A DNA stretch of 12,536 nucleotides from Gammaproteobacteria bacterium (GCA_029335925.2 JARJMX020000207.1:1-12536); one strand, 5' to 3'. Shown: positions 1-11,434, numbered from the stretch's first letter. The notes: generated by a model from the sequence alone, not told the origin. Made by a program: numbers and translations.

Positions 1-1
1 C

Positions 2-94
2 TTATACTACATTGAGAACTGGTCTCTTTGGTTTGATATAAAAATTCTTGCTTTGACTCTTGTTCGGATCTTTAACGACAAGAACGCCTATTAA
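2..94 (+). CDS. C-terminal end of a bacterial sugar transferase (partial at 5' side)
   Basis: Only the last 30 codons are in the window; the gene enters from the left and ends with TAA at 92-94. The translation contains [15 protein letters not shown] and ends in KNAY. That is the characteristic C-terminus of the WcaJ/PssY/EpsE-type undecaprenyl-phosphate sugar-1-phosphate transferases (bacterial sugar transferase family), where a Y-x-E-N-W-S-x-W-x-D motif precedes the terminal helix. Known members are membrane enzymes that load the first sugar phosphate onto undecaprenyl phosphate to start exopolysaccharide, capsule or O-antigen repeat units. The fragment is AT-rich (32 G+C of 94), as is common for polysaccharide loci, and glmS begins only 38 bases after its stop. 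Which sugar it transfers cannot be judged from this end. The family call is strong because the motif is long and distinctive. Confidence 0.83.
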   Translation, partial: LYYIENWSLWFDIKILALTLVRIFNDKNAY

Positions 95-132
95 AGAATC
101 TCGGCTCAATAAGTATGTAGAGAAGCTTAATA

Positions 133-1974
<1,842 letters not shown>

Positions 1975-2132
1975 CGCTCTTTTCCTAAGGCCTCCAGGTT
2001 GGGAGGCGTCAGGCTATGCCAAAACCAAACATGTAAACCAACTCTTGGAGTTGTCTGCTGGAAAACCAGTTAAAGGAGTACTACAACTTTCTTGCTGGCA
2101 TCCCGCCAGCATGGGTGCACAAGGAGTTTGCC
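1975..2132 (+). promoter_or_regulatory. Structured leader between glmS and the ComEA-like gene
   Basis: This gap is less GC-rich than the flanking genes and is full of short perfect inverted repeats. They are GCCTCC/GGAGGC (1990-1995 with 2002-2007), CAACTC/GAGTTG (2039-2044 with 2048-2053, loop TTG), CTGG/CCAG (2058-2061 with 2066-2069) and GCTGGC/GCCAGC (2094-2099 with 2105-2110). AGTTGT at 2049-2054 can instead pair with ACAACT at 2083-2088, which excludes the CAACTC/GAGTTG hairpin. A mini-ORF, M-P-K-P-N-M-stop (2016-2036), has GGGAGG nine bases upstream, inside the first hairpin. A second Shine-Dalgarno-like AAAGGAG at 2072-2078 has no start codon at proper distance. The first hairpin could serve as a weak glmS terminator but has no T-tract. 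The pairings are seen; a regulatory role is inferred, and no known riboswitch class is recognised. Confidence 0.35.
2121..2126 (+). promoter_or_regulatory. Ribosome binding site that sets the ComEA-like gene start
   Basis: AAGGAG lies six bases before ATG at 2133. An in-frame GTG at 2115 would place this site inside the gene and add six residues in front of a good signal peptide, so 2133 is preferred. Confidence 0.75.
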
Positions 2133-2435
2133 ATGTTGAAATTCGCTCACCCTCTGCTGATGGCACTTTGCCTCAATGCCTCGCTGGCTTTGGCCGCCGA
2201 GCCGCTTGATCTCAACACCGCCACCGCCGCCCAGTTGGAAAGCCTCCATGGCATCGGTCCGGCCAAGGCGCAGGCCATCATCGACTACCGCAGCAAGCAC
2301 GGCCCCTTCCAGAAGGTCGAGGACCTGGAGAAGGTGGATGGCATCGGCGCGAAGATGATGGAGAAGCTCAAGCCCATGGTGACGGTCAAGGCCCCGTCCA
2401 CCCCCGCCGCACCTGGGACGTCGGCCAAGCAATAA
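2133..2435 (+). CDS. Exported helix-hairpin-helix protein, ComEA-like
   Basis: A 100-residue protein. Residues 1-22 form a signal peptide (MLKFAHPLLMALCLNASLALAA) with a likely signal peptidase I cut before EPLDLN. The mature part is the ComEA-type DNA-binding module. It starts LDLNTATAAQLESLHGIGP and has two helix-hairpin-helix motifs, LHGIGPAKAQAI (38-49) and VDGIGAKMMEKL (68-79). A short Pro/Ala/Ser-rich tail follows. ComEA proteins bind incoming double-stranded DNA during natural transformation; single-module periplasmic forms are common in proteobacteria and often serve as the Gram-negative ComEA. Nothing else for competence is in the window, so a role in DNA uptake is inferred. The gene stands alone, with its own structured leader and a strong terminator 22 bases after the stop, suggesting a separate transcription unit. 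Confidence 0.87.
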   Translation: MLKFAHPLLMALCLNASLALAAEPLDLNTATAAQLESLHGIGPAKAQAIIDYRSKHGPFQKVEDLEKVDGIGAKMMEKLKPMVTVKAPSTPAAPGTSAKQ

Positions 2436-2457
2436 GTCCCCGAGAAAAGCTTATGCG

Positions 2458-2481
2458 AGGGCGGCCCCAGGTCGCCCTTTT
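2458..2481 (+). terminator. Intrinsic terminator of the ComEA-like gene
   Basis: A nine-pair stem, AGGGCGGCC (2458-2466) with GGTCGCCCT (2470-2478), contains one G-T wobble and a three-base loop. The run TTTT at 2478-2481 follows. It lies 22 bases after the TAA and is the best terminator in the window. Confidence 0.75.
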
Positions 2482-2522
2482 GCATGGCATGGTGGGCTCA
2501 TCGGATTTGAAGAAGGCACTTC

Positions 2523-2848
2523 ATGGGTCATCCATTCCGCATCGAACACCTTAGCCCCGACAATTACCTGCGCGAAGAGAACATCGCCAAGGTCAAGCGT
2601 GAGTCCCTTCATCCCTCCAGCGCCACCATCGACCGACGGAAGAAGTGGCGCACCTACCGCGATATGCCCTCACTCAAGCACTACCTGGTACCAGCTAGAG
2701 GTGAATGTGTACAGCCGTGCGGACGATGATGGCTGGCAGGTGGCCTAGCTGGAGGGGGGCGAAGTTGACCATCGACTACCCTCCCATCCAGGCCGCCCTG
2801 TCGCTGGAAGACATCTACGAGAACACCGGCCTGATCCTGCCGGCTTAA
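2523..2848 (+). pseudogene. Degraded Uma2-family (DUF820) gene with internal deletion, two frameshifts and a stop
   Basis: Reading three frames in turn recovers a Uma2-like protein. Frame one, from ATG 2523, gives MGHPFRIEHLSPDNYLREEN, the usual N-terminus of the family, then jumps at about VKRESLHPSS to IDRRKKWRTYRDMPSLKHYLV. The latter is the conserved motif near the C-terminus, so roughly the central half, including most of the expected PD-(D/E)XK-like core, is missing. At about 2690 the sense continues in a second frame (QLEVNVYSRADDDGWQVA), ended by TAG at 2746-2748. It then resumes in the third frame from about 2765 (LTIDYPPIQAALSLEDIYEN, stop TAA 2846-2848). AGAAGG precedes the start at a normal distance, a relic of an expressed gene. 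Uma2 proteins are mostly of unknown function and often occur in many copies in cyanobacteria and purple sulfur bacteria. Family recognised from motif memory; the frameshifts are directly visible. Confidence 0.8.
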
Positions 2849-2880
2849 TGCCATACATGGCCTTGGTGAGATCCGGGGTT

Positions 2881-2886
2881 TAGAAT
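2881..2886 (+). promoter_or_regulatory. Possible -10 element upstream of miaB
   Basis: TAGAAT matches the sigma-70 -10 consensus at five of six bases and lies 35 bases before the miaB ATG. The only -35 candidate at 17-base spacing, TGGCCT at 2858-2863, is poor. After the terminator and the pseudogene a fresh promoter is expected here, but this site is only a guess. Confidence 0.3.
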
Positions 2887-2921
2887 GCGGCTACTTCATT
2901 CACTGCGACTGGTTAACCTCC

Positions 2922-4274
2922 ATGAATCGCAACCCAACCGCCTCCCCCGCCACCCACAAAAAGGTCTATATCAAGACCTGGGGCTGCCAGATGAACGAAT
3001 ACGACAGCCAGAAGATGGGCGATTTACTGCATGCCTGCGAGGGCATGGAGCTGGCGCAGAGTCCAGATGAGGCGGATGTGATCCTGCTCAACACCTGTTC
3101 CATCCGCGAGAAGGCGCAGGAGAAGGTGTTCTCTCAGCTTGGGCAGTGGAAGGAGCTCAAGCGCGCCAAGCCCGAGCTTGTGATCGGCGTGGGCGGCTGT
3201 GTAGCCAGCCAGGAGGGCGAGGCCCTACGTGAACGCGCGCCGTTCGTGGATGTGGTGTTCGGCCCGCAGACCCTGCACCGTCTGCCGGAGATGATCCGTG
3301 AGGTGAAGGCGACCGGTCGGCCGGTGGTGGATGTGTCGTTTCCCGAGATCGAGAAGTTCGACCGTCTGCCCGAGCCGCGCGCGGAAGGGCCGACCGCCTT
3401 TGTCTCGATCATGGAGGGCTGCTCCAAGTACTGCACCTTCTGCGTGGTGCCCTACACCCGCGGCGAGGAGGTCTCCCGCCCGTTCGACGACGTGTTGGCC
3501 GAGTGTGCCCAGCTCGCTGCGCAGGGTGTGCGCGAGATCAACCTGCTCGGCCAGAACGTGAACGCCTACCGCGGCGCGATGCACGACGGCGGCATCGCCG
3601 ACCTCGCGCTGCTGATCGAGTTCGTCGCCGCCATCGACGGCATCGAGCGCATTCGCTTTACCACCTCACACCCAGTCGAGTTCACCGACCGGCTGATTGA
3701 GGCCTACCGCAATGTGCCCAAGCTCGCGAGCTTTCTGCACCTGCCGGTGCAGTCCGGCTCCGACCGCATCCTTGCGGCGATGAAGCGCGGTCACACCGCG
3801 CTGGAGTACAAGGCCAAAATCCGCCGCCTTAAGAAGGCCCGGCCGGGGATCAGCATTTCTTCCGACTTTATCGTTGGCTTCCCGGGCGAAACCGAGGCCG
3901 ACTTTGAGGCGACGATGAAACTGATCCGCGAAGTCGGCTTCGACCAGTCTTTCAGCTTCATCTACAGCCCCCGTCCCGGCACTCCGGCGGCAAGTCTGCC
4001 GGACGATACGCCGCTCGAAGTAAAGAAGGAGCGCCTCTATCGCCTACAGGAGCTGATTAACAGCCAGGCTCGCGCGATCAGTGAGGCGATGCTCGGCACC
4101 GTCCAGCGTATTCTGGTCGAAGGCCCCTCCCGGAAGGACCCCGACGAGCTCTTGGGGCGGACTGAGAACAACCGTGTGGTCAACTTTAAGGGGAACGCGC
4201 GGCTGATCGGGCAGATGATCGACGTGCGCATCACCGAGGTGCTGCCCAACTCACTGCGCGGTGAGGTGGTCTAG
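2922..4274 (+). CDS. miaB: tRNA (N6-isopentenyladenosine(37)-C2)-methylthiotransferase
   Basis: A radical SAM enzyme that converts i6A37 to ms2i6A37 in tRNAs reading codons that start with U, which stabilises codon-anticodon pairing. The 450 residues are normal length. The N-terminal methylthiotransferase domain opens with [17 protein letters not shown] and holds the three auxiliary-cluster cysteines C22, C59 (NTCSIREKA) and C93 (GGCVASQ). The radical SAM motif CSKYCTFC puts its cysteines at 167, 171 and 174, followed by [13 protein letters not shown], which is typical of Mia[10 protein letters not shown] and [11 protein letters not shown] follow. The last 60 or so residues form the TRAM tRNA-binding domain, including [11 protein letters not shown]. 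No clear Shine-Dalgarno precedes ATG 2922; the start is chosen because it fits the family length. The phoH-like gene starts 18 bases after the stop, so these genes are probably co-transcribed. Confidence 0.96.
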   Translation: MNRNPTASPATHKKVYIKTWGCQMNEYDSQKMGDLLHACEGMELAQSPDEADVILLNTCSIREKAQEKVFSQLGQWKELKRAKPELVIGVGGCVASQEGEALRERAPFVDVVFGPQTLHRLPEMIREVKATGRPVVDVSFPEIEKFDRLPEPRAEGPTAFVSIMEGCSKYCTFCVVPYTRGEEVSRPFDDVLAECAQLAAQGVREINLLGQNVNAYRGAMHDGGIADLALLIEFVAAIDGIERIRFTTSHPVEFTDRLIEAYRNVPKLASFLHLPVQSGSDRILAAMKRGHTALEYKAKIRRLKKARPGISISSDFIVGFPGETEADFEATMKLIREVGFDQSFSFIYSPRPGTPAASLPDDTPLEVKKERLYRLQELINSQARAISEAMLGTVQRILVEGPSRKDPDELLGRTENNRVVNFKGNARLIGQMIDVRITEVLPNSLRGEVV

Positions 4275-4292
4275 GGACGGGTCCGCCTGACG

Positions 4293-5381
4293 GTGATCAA
4301 GACATCCGTGCGTCGGCCTAAGAGCGCCCCCACGCCGCTCCCAATTGAAATTTCTCCACTCACAGCTCATGATCGTAACGGTTTCCCTGACCCACTCCCG
4401 AACTTGAGCACTCAGCTAAAGTCCCGCGCCTTCCTCCTCGCTCCCGAGGACAACACCCGCCTCGCCAACCTCTGCGGCCAGTTCGATGGTCATCTGCGCA
4501 TGATCGAGCGCCGCCTAGGCGTGGAGATCAACAACCGTGGCTTCCAGTTCACGATCATCGGCCCCGAGGATGCGGCCGGCACCGCCGTTAAGCTGCTGAA
4601 CGAACTGTATGCCCAGACCGAGCGAACCGTGCTCAACTCCAGCACCGTACATCTCGCCTTGGTCGAGAGCGGCTTTGGCGACGAGAGCGAGGGCGTGCCG
4701 GAGGAGACCCTGCCCGAGGAGTTCTCCATCCGCACCCCGCGTTGCCTCATTCGCGGGCGAGGGGCTAATCAGGTGCGCTATTTGCGCGCGATCCGCACCC
4801 ATGACCTCTCTTTCGGCATCGGCCCGGCCGGCACGGGCAAGACCTATCTTGCGGTGGCCTCGGCGGTCGAGGCGCTGGAGAAGGAGGAGGTGCGTCGCAT
4901 TGTGCTGGTGCGGCCTGCTGTCGAGGCTGGTGAGCGGCTGGGCTTTCTTCCTGGCGACATGGCGCAGAAAATCGATCCCTACCTGCGGCCCATGTACGAT
5001 GCTCTGTACGAGATGTTAGGTTTTGAACGCGTGGCCAAATACCTCGAACGCAACGTGATCGAGGTCGCGCCGCTGGCCTTCATGCGTGGCCGTACCCTGA
5101 ACGAGGCGTTCATCATTCTCGACGAGGCGCAGAATACCACGGTCGAACAGATGAAGATGTTTCTCACCCGCATCGGCTTCGGCTCGCGCGCGGTGGTGAC
5201 GGGGGATGTGACCCAGATCGACCTGCCGCGTACACAGACCTCCGGCCTACGCCACGTGATCGAGATCCTCAAAGAGGTCGACGGGATAAGCTTCACCTTT
5301 TTCCAAGCCCGCGACGTGGTCCGCCACCCCTTGGTCAAACGCATCGTCGCGGCCTATGAGAAGGCTGATATCCATGCTTGA
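4293..5381 (+). CDS. ybeZ: PhoH-like ATPase (YbeZ)
   Basis: A cytoplasmic P-loop ATPase of the PhoH family, whose gene nearly always sits beside ybeY. It is thought to act with YbeY in rRNA or RNA processing, though its precise reaction is not firmly known. Visible motifs are Walker A GPAGTGKT (177-184), [18 protein letters not shown] (205-222), Walker [11 protein letters not shown] (274-283) and [11 protein letters not shown] (302-312). The N-terminal region has the KH-like stretch [18 protein letters not shown]. The start is uncertain. GTG 4293 gives 362 residues with a Pro-rich, poorly conserved first 45 residues and only a weak GGGACGG 12 bases upstream. TTG 4404 would give a protein closer to the usual start just before the conserved core. 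The 3' end overlaps ybeY by eight bases in ATGCTTGA, suggesting translational coupling. Confidence 0.92.
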   Translation: MIKTSVRRPKSAPTPLPIEISPLTAHDRNGFPDPLPNLSTQLKSRAFLLAPEDNTRLANLCGQFDGHLRMIERRLGVEINNRGFQFTIIGPEDAAGTAVKLLNELYAQTERTVLNSSTVHLALVESGFGDESEGVPEETLPEEFSIRTPRCLIRGRGANQVRYLRAIRTHDLSFGIGPAGTGKTYLAVASAVEALEKEEVRRIVLVRPAVEAGERLGFLPGDMAQKIDPYLRPMYDALYEMLGFERVAKYLERNVIEVAPLAFMRGRTLNEAFIILDEAQNTTVEQMKMFLTRIGFGSRAVVTGDVTQIDLPRTQTSGLRHVIEILKEVDGISFTFFQARDVVRHPLVKRIVAAYEKADIHA

Positions 5382-5829
5382 CCTTGAGGTTCAATATCCC
5401 GAAACGGGTTCCGTTGACCTGCCCGACCCGGCCAGCTTTACCCGTTGGATACGCGCAGCCCTAGGCGAACGCAGCACGGGTTTGACCATCCGCCTGGTCG
5501 ATACCGCTGAGATGGCGGCCCTTAACCAGCAGTACCGCGGCAAGAATTACGCCACCAATGTCCTCTCCTTTCCACTCGAATTCCCGCTGGAGACTGGTAT
5601 TCCGTACATCGGCGACATCGTCATCTGCCCCGAGGTAGTCGCACGCGAGGCCCTTGATCAGGGCAAGCCTATCGAGGCCCACTACGCCCACCTCACTGTG
5701 CATGGCGTGTTGCATCTTCTAGGCTACGATCATGAAACCGAGGAGGAGGCGGTGGAGATGGAAACCCTCGAGACACGCATCCTTGCCGGACTCGGCTACC
5801 CCGATCCCTACCAATCCATCGACGACTAA
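5374..5829 (+). CDS. ybeY: Endoribonuclease YbeY, 16S rRNA maturation and ribosome quality control
   Basis: A zinc-dependent single-strand endoribonuclease needed for 16S rRNA 3'-end maturation and removal of defective 70S ribosomes. The 151 residues are typical. The signature [12 protein letters not shown] carries the three metal ligands H110, H114 and H120; the preceding [10 protein letters not shown] and [10 protein letters not shown] match the family. ATG 5374 is chosen over ATG 5356. It gives the usual N-terminus MLDLEVQY, and the Shine-Dalgarno GAGAAGG (5358-5364) lies nine bases before it, whereas it would fall inside the longer form. The start overlaps the last eight bases of the phoH-like gene and the stop abuts corC directly, so the three are surely one operon. 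Confidence 0.96.
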   Translation: MLDLEVQYPETGSVDLPDPASFTRWIRAALGERSTGLTIRLVDTAEMAALNQQYRGKNYATNVLSFPLEFPLETGIPYIGDIVICPEVVAREALDQGKPIEAHYAHLTVHGVLHLLGYDHETEEEAVEMETLETRILAGLGYPDPYQSIDD

Positions 5830-6723
5830 ATGGACGATTCCTTACCCAGTGATAGCGCAGGCCAACCCCGAAGTTGGCTGGACCGGATTGTCCAGCTGCT
5901 CGGCGGCGAACCCCGCAATCGGGAAGAGCTGATCGAGACCCTTGAAACCGCGCAGGAGCGCGGCCTGTTCGACTCCACCGCCCTCGCCATGATGGAGGGT
6001 GTACTCGAACTGCATGATCTACGCGCACGCGACATCATGATCCCCCGCGGTCAAATGGACGTGATCGAGCTTGAGACCCCCTTTGAGGACATCCTGCGCC
6101 AAGTTCTCGCTTCCGGCCACTCCCGTTATCCGGTGATCGGCGAGGACCGCGACGAAGTCGTCGGCATCCTGCTGGTCAAGGACCTGTTGCATGCCCTCCC
6201 GCTGAAGGGTAATGGTCAGGATAAAAACAAGCATGACGTCCCCTTCGATATCACCCCCCACCTGCGCCCGGTGTTGTTTGTGCCGGAGAGCAAGCGTGTG
6301 GATGCCCTGCTGGCCGAGCTGCGCGCCTCGCGCAACCATATGAGTGTGGTCATTGATGAGTACGGCGGTGTGGCCGGGCTGATCACCATCGAGGACATCC
6401 TTGAGCAGATCGTCGGCAACATTGAGGACGAGTACGATGTGGAGGAAGACGTTCACATCCGCGCCGCGGGGCAAGACCGTTACATCATCCATGCCCTCAC
6501 CCCGATCGAGGAGTTCAACGCAACCGTGGGTGCCCACCTGCCCGATACGGACTTCGACACCGTCGGCGGACTGGTCACCCACACCCTCGGCCATCTGCCA
6601 CAGAAGGATGAGCGCATCGTGCTGGACGGCTTCGAGTTCCGCGTAGTCAGCGCCGACAGCCGCCGCCTGCACCGCCTGCGGGTATCACGTATCCAATCCG
6701 CGGGGAGCATGGAAGCAAGATAA
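5830..6723 (+). CDS. corC: CBS-domain protein CorC/YbeX (HlyC/CorC family)
   Basis: A 297-residue soluble protein. Residues 1-67 form the family N-terminus, including NREELIETLETAQERGLFD and MMEGVLELHDLRARDIMIPR. Two CBS repeats follow at about 68-130 and 140-200 (GHSRYPVIGEDRDEVVGIL; HMSVVIDEYGGVAGLITIED), which bind adenine nucleotides in relatives. The CorC_HlyC C-terminal domain, about 215-290, reads PIEEFNATVGAHLPDTDFDT and later FEFRVVSAD. Originally tied to magnesium and cobalt efflux through CorA; later work on YbeX links it to ribosome metabolism, in keeping with its constant position next to ybeY. ATG follows the ybeY TAA with no spacer, so translation probably depends on the upstream ribosome. 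No transmembrane domain is attached, unlike the long CorB-type relatives. Confidence 0.95.
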   Translation: MDDSLPSDSAGQPRSWLDRIVQLLGGEPRNREELIETLETAQERGLFDSTALAMMEGVLELHDLRARDIMIPRGQMDVIELETPFEDILRQVLASGHSRYPVIGEDRDEVVGILLVKDLLHALPLKGNGQDKNKHDVPFDITPHLRPVLFVPESKRVDALLAELRASRNHMSVVIDEYGGVAGLITIEDILEQIVGNIEDEYDVEEDVHIRAAGQDRYIIHALTPIEEFNATVGAHLPDTDFDTVGGLVTHTLGHLPQKDERIVLDGFEFRVVSADSRRLHRLRVSRIQSAGSMEAR

Positions 6724-6778
6724 GGCAAACTTAAGACCATTGGCGCGGATGGGTTCCTCACAGCCCCATAGCCTCGCC

Positions 6779-6844
6779 GTAGGAGCGGCGCCCTCGCCGT
6801 GATAAAGAGCCGAAAGGCCCATCGGCCCGAGGCGGGTTTCCTAC
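6779..6844. repeat. REP-like palindromic repeat (GTAGGAGCGGC type)
   Basis: The element begins GTAGGAGCGGC and ends TTTCCTAC. The six outer bases pair perfectly (6779-6784 with 6839-6844), and an inner stem GCCGA/TCGGC (6809-6813 with 6822-6826) is also perfect. Between them the arms pair only in part, so this is an eroded copy. GTAGGAGCGGC...TCCTAC palindromes are known repetitive extragenic elements of Pseudomonas and other gammaproteobacteria, moved by REP-associated tyrosine transposases, none of which is present here. It lies in the corC-lnt gap and may end or stabilise the upstream transcript. The rest of this gap (6724-6907) holds nothing else I can identify. Confidence 0.68.
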
Positions 6845-6907
6845 AGAAAGCCTACGTGCCGCTGTGATGCGCCCGAATCATTGAGCCTCCGGCCACCTTA
6901 CCCCATC

Positions 6908-8398
6908 ATGCCTCGCCTCTCTCCCTGGACCGCCTGCCTCCTCGCCCTCCTGTTCGGCGCAGTCCTGCCGCTGGCCTTCGCCCCCTTCGATCTGTGGCCT
7001 ATCACCATCCTCGCCCTCGCGGGGCTATTCTGGCTCTGGCAGGGGGCCACGCCACGTGAGGCACGCTGGATAGGCTACGCCTTCGGCCTCGGCCAGTTCG
7101 GCGTGGGGGTGAGCTGGGTCTATAACAGCCTCCACCTGTTCGGTGACGCCATCGCCCCGGTCGCGGGCCTCATCACCTTCCTCTTTGTCGCCGTAGTGGC
7201 GGCCTTCCCGGCCCTTGCCGGCGAGCTTGCCGCACGGCTGAGCGCGCCCAGCACACCGGTGCGGCTGTTCCTCGCCCTGCCGCTGGCCTGGCTGCTGCTG
7301 GAGCTCGTGCGCGGCCTCTTCCTCGGCGGCTTCCCTTGGCTGAACCTCGGCGCGAGCATGCTGGCCACGCCCCTCGCGGGCTTCGGCCCGCTGCTGGGCG
7401 AGTACGGCATGGGCCTTGCCGTGGTGCTGAGCGCGGCCGCCCTCGTCGGCTTGCTTAAGCGCCGCACGGCCCGCATGGCCCTGCCTCTGCTGGCGGGGGT
7501 GTGGAGCGCGGGATTCGCGCTGGGACAGATTGCCTGGGTTCAGCCTGCCGGCGAGCCGGTGTCGGTGGCTATCGTGCAGGGCAATGTGGACCAGGCGCGC
7601 AAATTCGACCCCGAGCACTTCGAGGCCACCCTTGCGATCTACCGCACGCTCACCGAGGCGAACACGGATGCCCGGCTGATTCTGTGGCCGGAGACGGCGG
7701 TGCCGGACCTCGTGTCACAGGCCGCACCGTTCCTGATCGAGATGCAGGACAAGGCCCGCGAGCACGGTATCCAGATCGTCGCTGGGGTGTTCGACGAGGA
7801 TCGCTTCGGTCATTTCTACAACGCCCTACTGACCCTGCCCATCGAGGGCGGCCGCTACCACAAGCGCCATTTGGTGGCCTTCGGCGAGTACCTGCCGCTG
7901 CGCTTTTTGATCGAGCCGTTTAAGGCCTTCATCCAGGTGCCGATGTCCGACCTCACGCCCGGGGCGGATGAACAGCCCCTCCTCCAGCTGGCCGGCTACC
8001 CTGCGGGCGCGTCGATCTGCTACGAGGCGGCGCTCTCGCGCGAGATCCGCCGCGCCCTGCCCGAGGCTCGCTTCCTCATCAACGCCAGCAACGACGCCTG
8101 GTTTGGCGACTCGCTCGCACCACACCAGCACCTTCAAATCGCCGGAGTGCGCGCCTTGGAAAGCGGACGCTGGCTTGCCCGTGCCACCAACACCGGCATC
8201 TCCGCCCTGATCGACCCGCATGGTCGGGTGGTGGCGCGTACCTCCCAGTTCGAGCAGGCGGTGCTGCGCGGCGAGATCACGCCCATGCAGGGCACCACCC
8301 CGTTCGTGCGCTGGGGGGAGTGGCCGCTGTGGCTGCTGGCCGGCCTGGGACTGACCAGCCTCGCCCTGCGCAGCCTGATCCGAAAGCGCCGGGGCTGA
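6908..8398 (+). CDS. lnt: Apolipoprotein N-acyltransferase
   Basis: Inner-membrane enzyme that adds the third acyl chain to the N-terminal Cys of lipoproteins, the last maturation step before Lol sorting. It has 496 residues from ATG 6908. The first 210 or so residues contain about six hydrophobic segments, including FAPFDLWP and GFPWLNLGAS, both family landmarks. A periplasmic carbon-nitrogen hydrolase domain follows, with the Glu-Lys-Cys triad visible as E262 (ILWPETAVPD), K319 (YHKRHLVAFGEYLP) and C371 (ASICYEAALS). A last transmembrane helix (EWPLWLLAGLGLTSLALRSL) precedes a positively charged end. A TTG at 6881 would add nine residues (MSLRPPYPI) with no gain; neither start has a good Shine-Dalgarno, so the ATG is preferred. 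The lipoprotein LptE encoded downstream would be one of its substrates. Confidence 0.95.
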   Translation: MPRLSPWTACLLALLFGAVLPLAFAPFDLWPITILALAGLFWLWQGATPREARWIGYAFGLGQFGVGVSWVYNSLHLFGDAIAPVAGLITFLFVAVVAAFPALAGELAARLSAPSTPVRLFLALPLAWLLLELVRGLFLGGFPWLNLGASMLATPLAGFGPLLGEYGMGLAVVLSAAALVGLLKRRTARMALPLLAGVWSAGFALGQIAWVQPAGEPVSVAIVQGNVDQARKFDPEHFEATLAIYRTLTEANTDARLILWPETAVPDLVSQAAPFLIEMQDKAREHGIQIVAGVFDEDRFGHFYNALLTLPIEGGRYHKRHLVAFGEYLPLRFLIEPFKAFIQVPMSDLTPGADEQPLLQLAGYPAGASICYEAALSREIRRALPEARFLINASNDAWFGDSLAPHQHLQIAGVRALESGRWLARATNTGISALIDPHGRVVARTSQFEQAVLRGEITPMQGTTPFVRWGEWPLWLLAGLGLTSLALRSLIRKRRG

Positions 8399-8402
8399 CG
8401 CC

Positions 8403-8534
8403 CTACAGCGACACCCGGCCCAGGGCGACCATGGCCCCGAGCAGCGACACGCAGGCGATGCTGCACGCCATCCTCCCATAGGAGAGCCCGAGCAGGAGGG
8501 CGGACAAGAACCCCAGCGGCGCCAGCTCGTTCAT
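8403..8534 (-). pseudogene. 43-residue membrane peptide, possible N-terminal stub of a TauE/SafE- or CcdA-like protein
   Basis: On the - strand ATG (complement of 8532-8534) opens a 43-codon frame, MNELAPLGFLSALLLGLSYG then RMACSIACVSLLGAMVALGR, ending in TAG. AGGTGAG eight bases upstream is a fair ribosome binding site. The start overlaps the stop of an upstream - strand frame as ATGA, the usual arrangement in operons. Two hydrophobic stretches surround C-S-I-A-C. The pattern L-x-G-L-x-Y-G followed by C-x-x-x-C resembles the start of sulfite exporter TauE/SafE and CcdA-like membrane proteins, which run to 200 residues or more, so this would be a truncated remnant. It could instead be a real small membrane protein or chance. 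The family link is from memory and weak. Confidence 0.35.
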
Positions 8535-8558
8535 GAGCGTTTCTCACCTGCGGCGCTC

Positions 8559-8746
8559 TCATCCCATGCCGGGACGATGGAAACAACGACGGCTCAGCTC
8601 GCCTAGGGTGTAGGCCTGCTCACGCGCCTTGAGCAGGGCCTCCTCCAGGGTGTGCCCCCCTCCCCGGCATGCTGCAGGATCTAGTGCACACGCTCACTCA
8701 TCGCCCGGTAGTCTTCCCGCAGGCGTCCTTCGACATCATTCGGCAT
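8559..8746 (-). pseudogene. Decayed N-terminal part of a DUF1451/zinc-ribbon (YbeL-like) gene
   Basis: On the - strand ATG (8746-8744), with an excellent GGAGGAG at 8760-8754, starts MPNDVEGRLREDYRAMSERV. TAG follows VH at 8683-8681. Sense continues past the stop as ILQHAGEGG, then shifts frame to HTLEEALLKAREQA and TLGELSR, after which no homology is visible; TGA lies at 8561-8559. Amphipathic helix, ERVHxxLxHA and LxxALxKAREQAxxLGEL are features I associate with the N-terminal coiled coil of DUF1451 zinc-ribbon-containing proteins such as E. coli YbeL. These are often encoded between lnt and leuS in gammaproteobacteria, so position and sequence agree. The C-terminal CxxC ribbon is absent. 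At least one nonsense and one frameshift change are seen directly; the family name is inference. Confidence 0.5.
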
Positions 8747-8782
8747 ATCGCATCTCCTCCACGGGACCTCATGGAAAGTTAA

Positions 8783-11434
<2,652 letters not shown>

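Noticed and set aside
12..94. A glmS promoter inside the sugar transferase end (TTGAGA at 12-17, TTGACT at 53-58, TATAAA at 38-43)
   Set aside because: In AT-rich coding sequence such matches are frequent, and no pair has both good boxes and 16-18 base spacing.
95..132. glmS ribozyme or other metabolite-sensing leader before glmS
   Set aside because: Only 38 bases lie between the upstream stop and the glmS ATG, too short for the known ribozyme, which belongs to Gram-positive bacteria.
1990..2007. glmS intrinsic terminator
   Set aside because: The GCCTCC/GGAGGC stem is perfect but no T-tract follows on either strand, so it is described only as part of the leader.
6019..6672. A 217-codon - strand frame inside corC
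   Set aside because: Shadow of the CBS-domain gene; the composition follows from the complementary codons.
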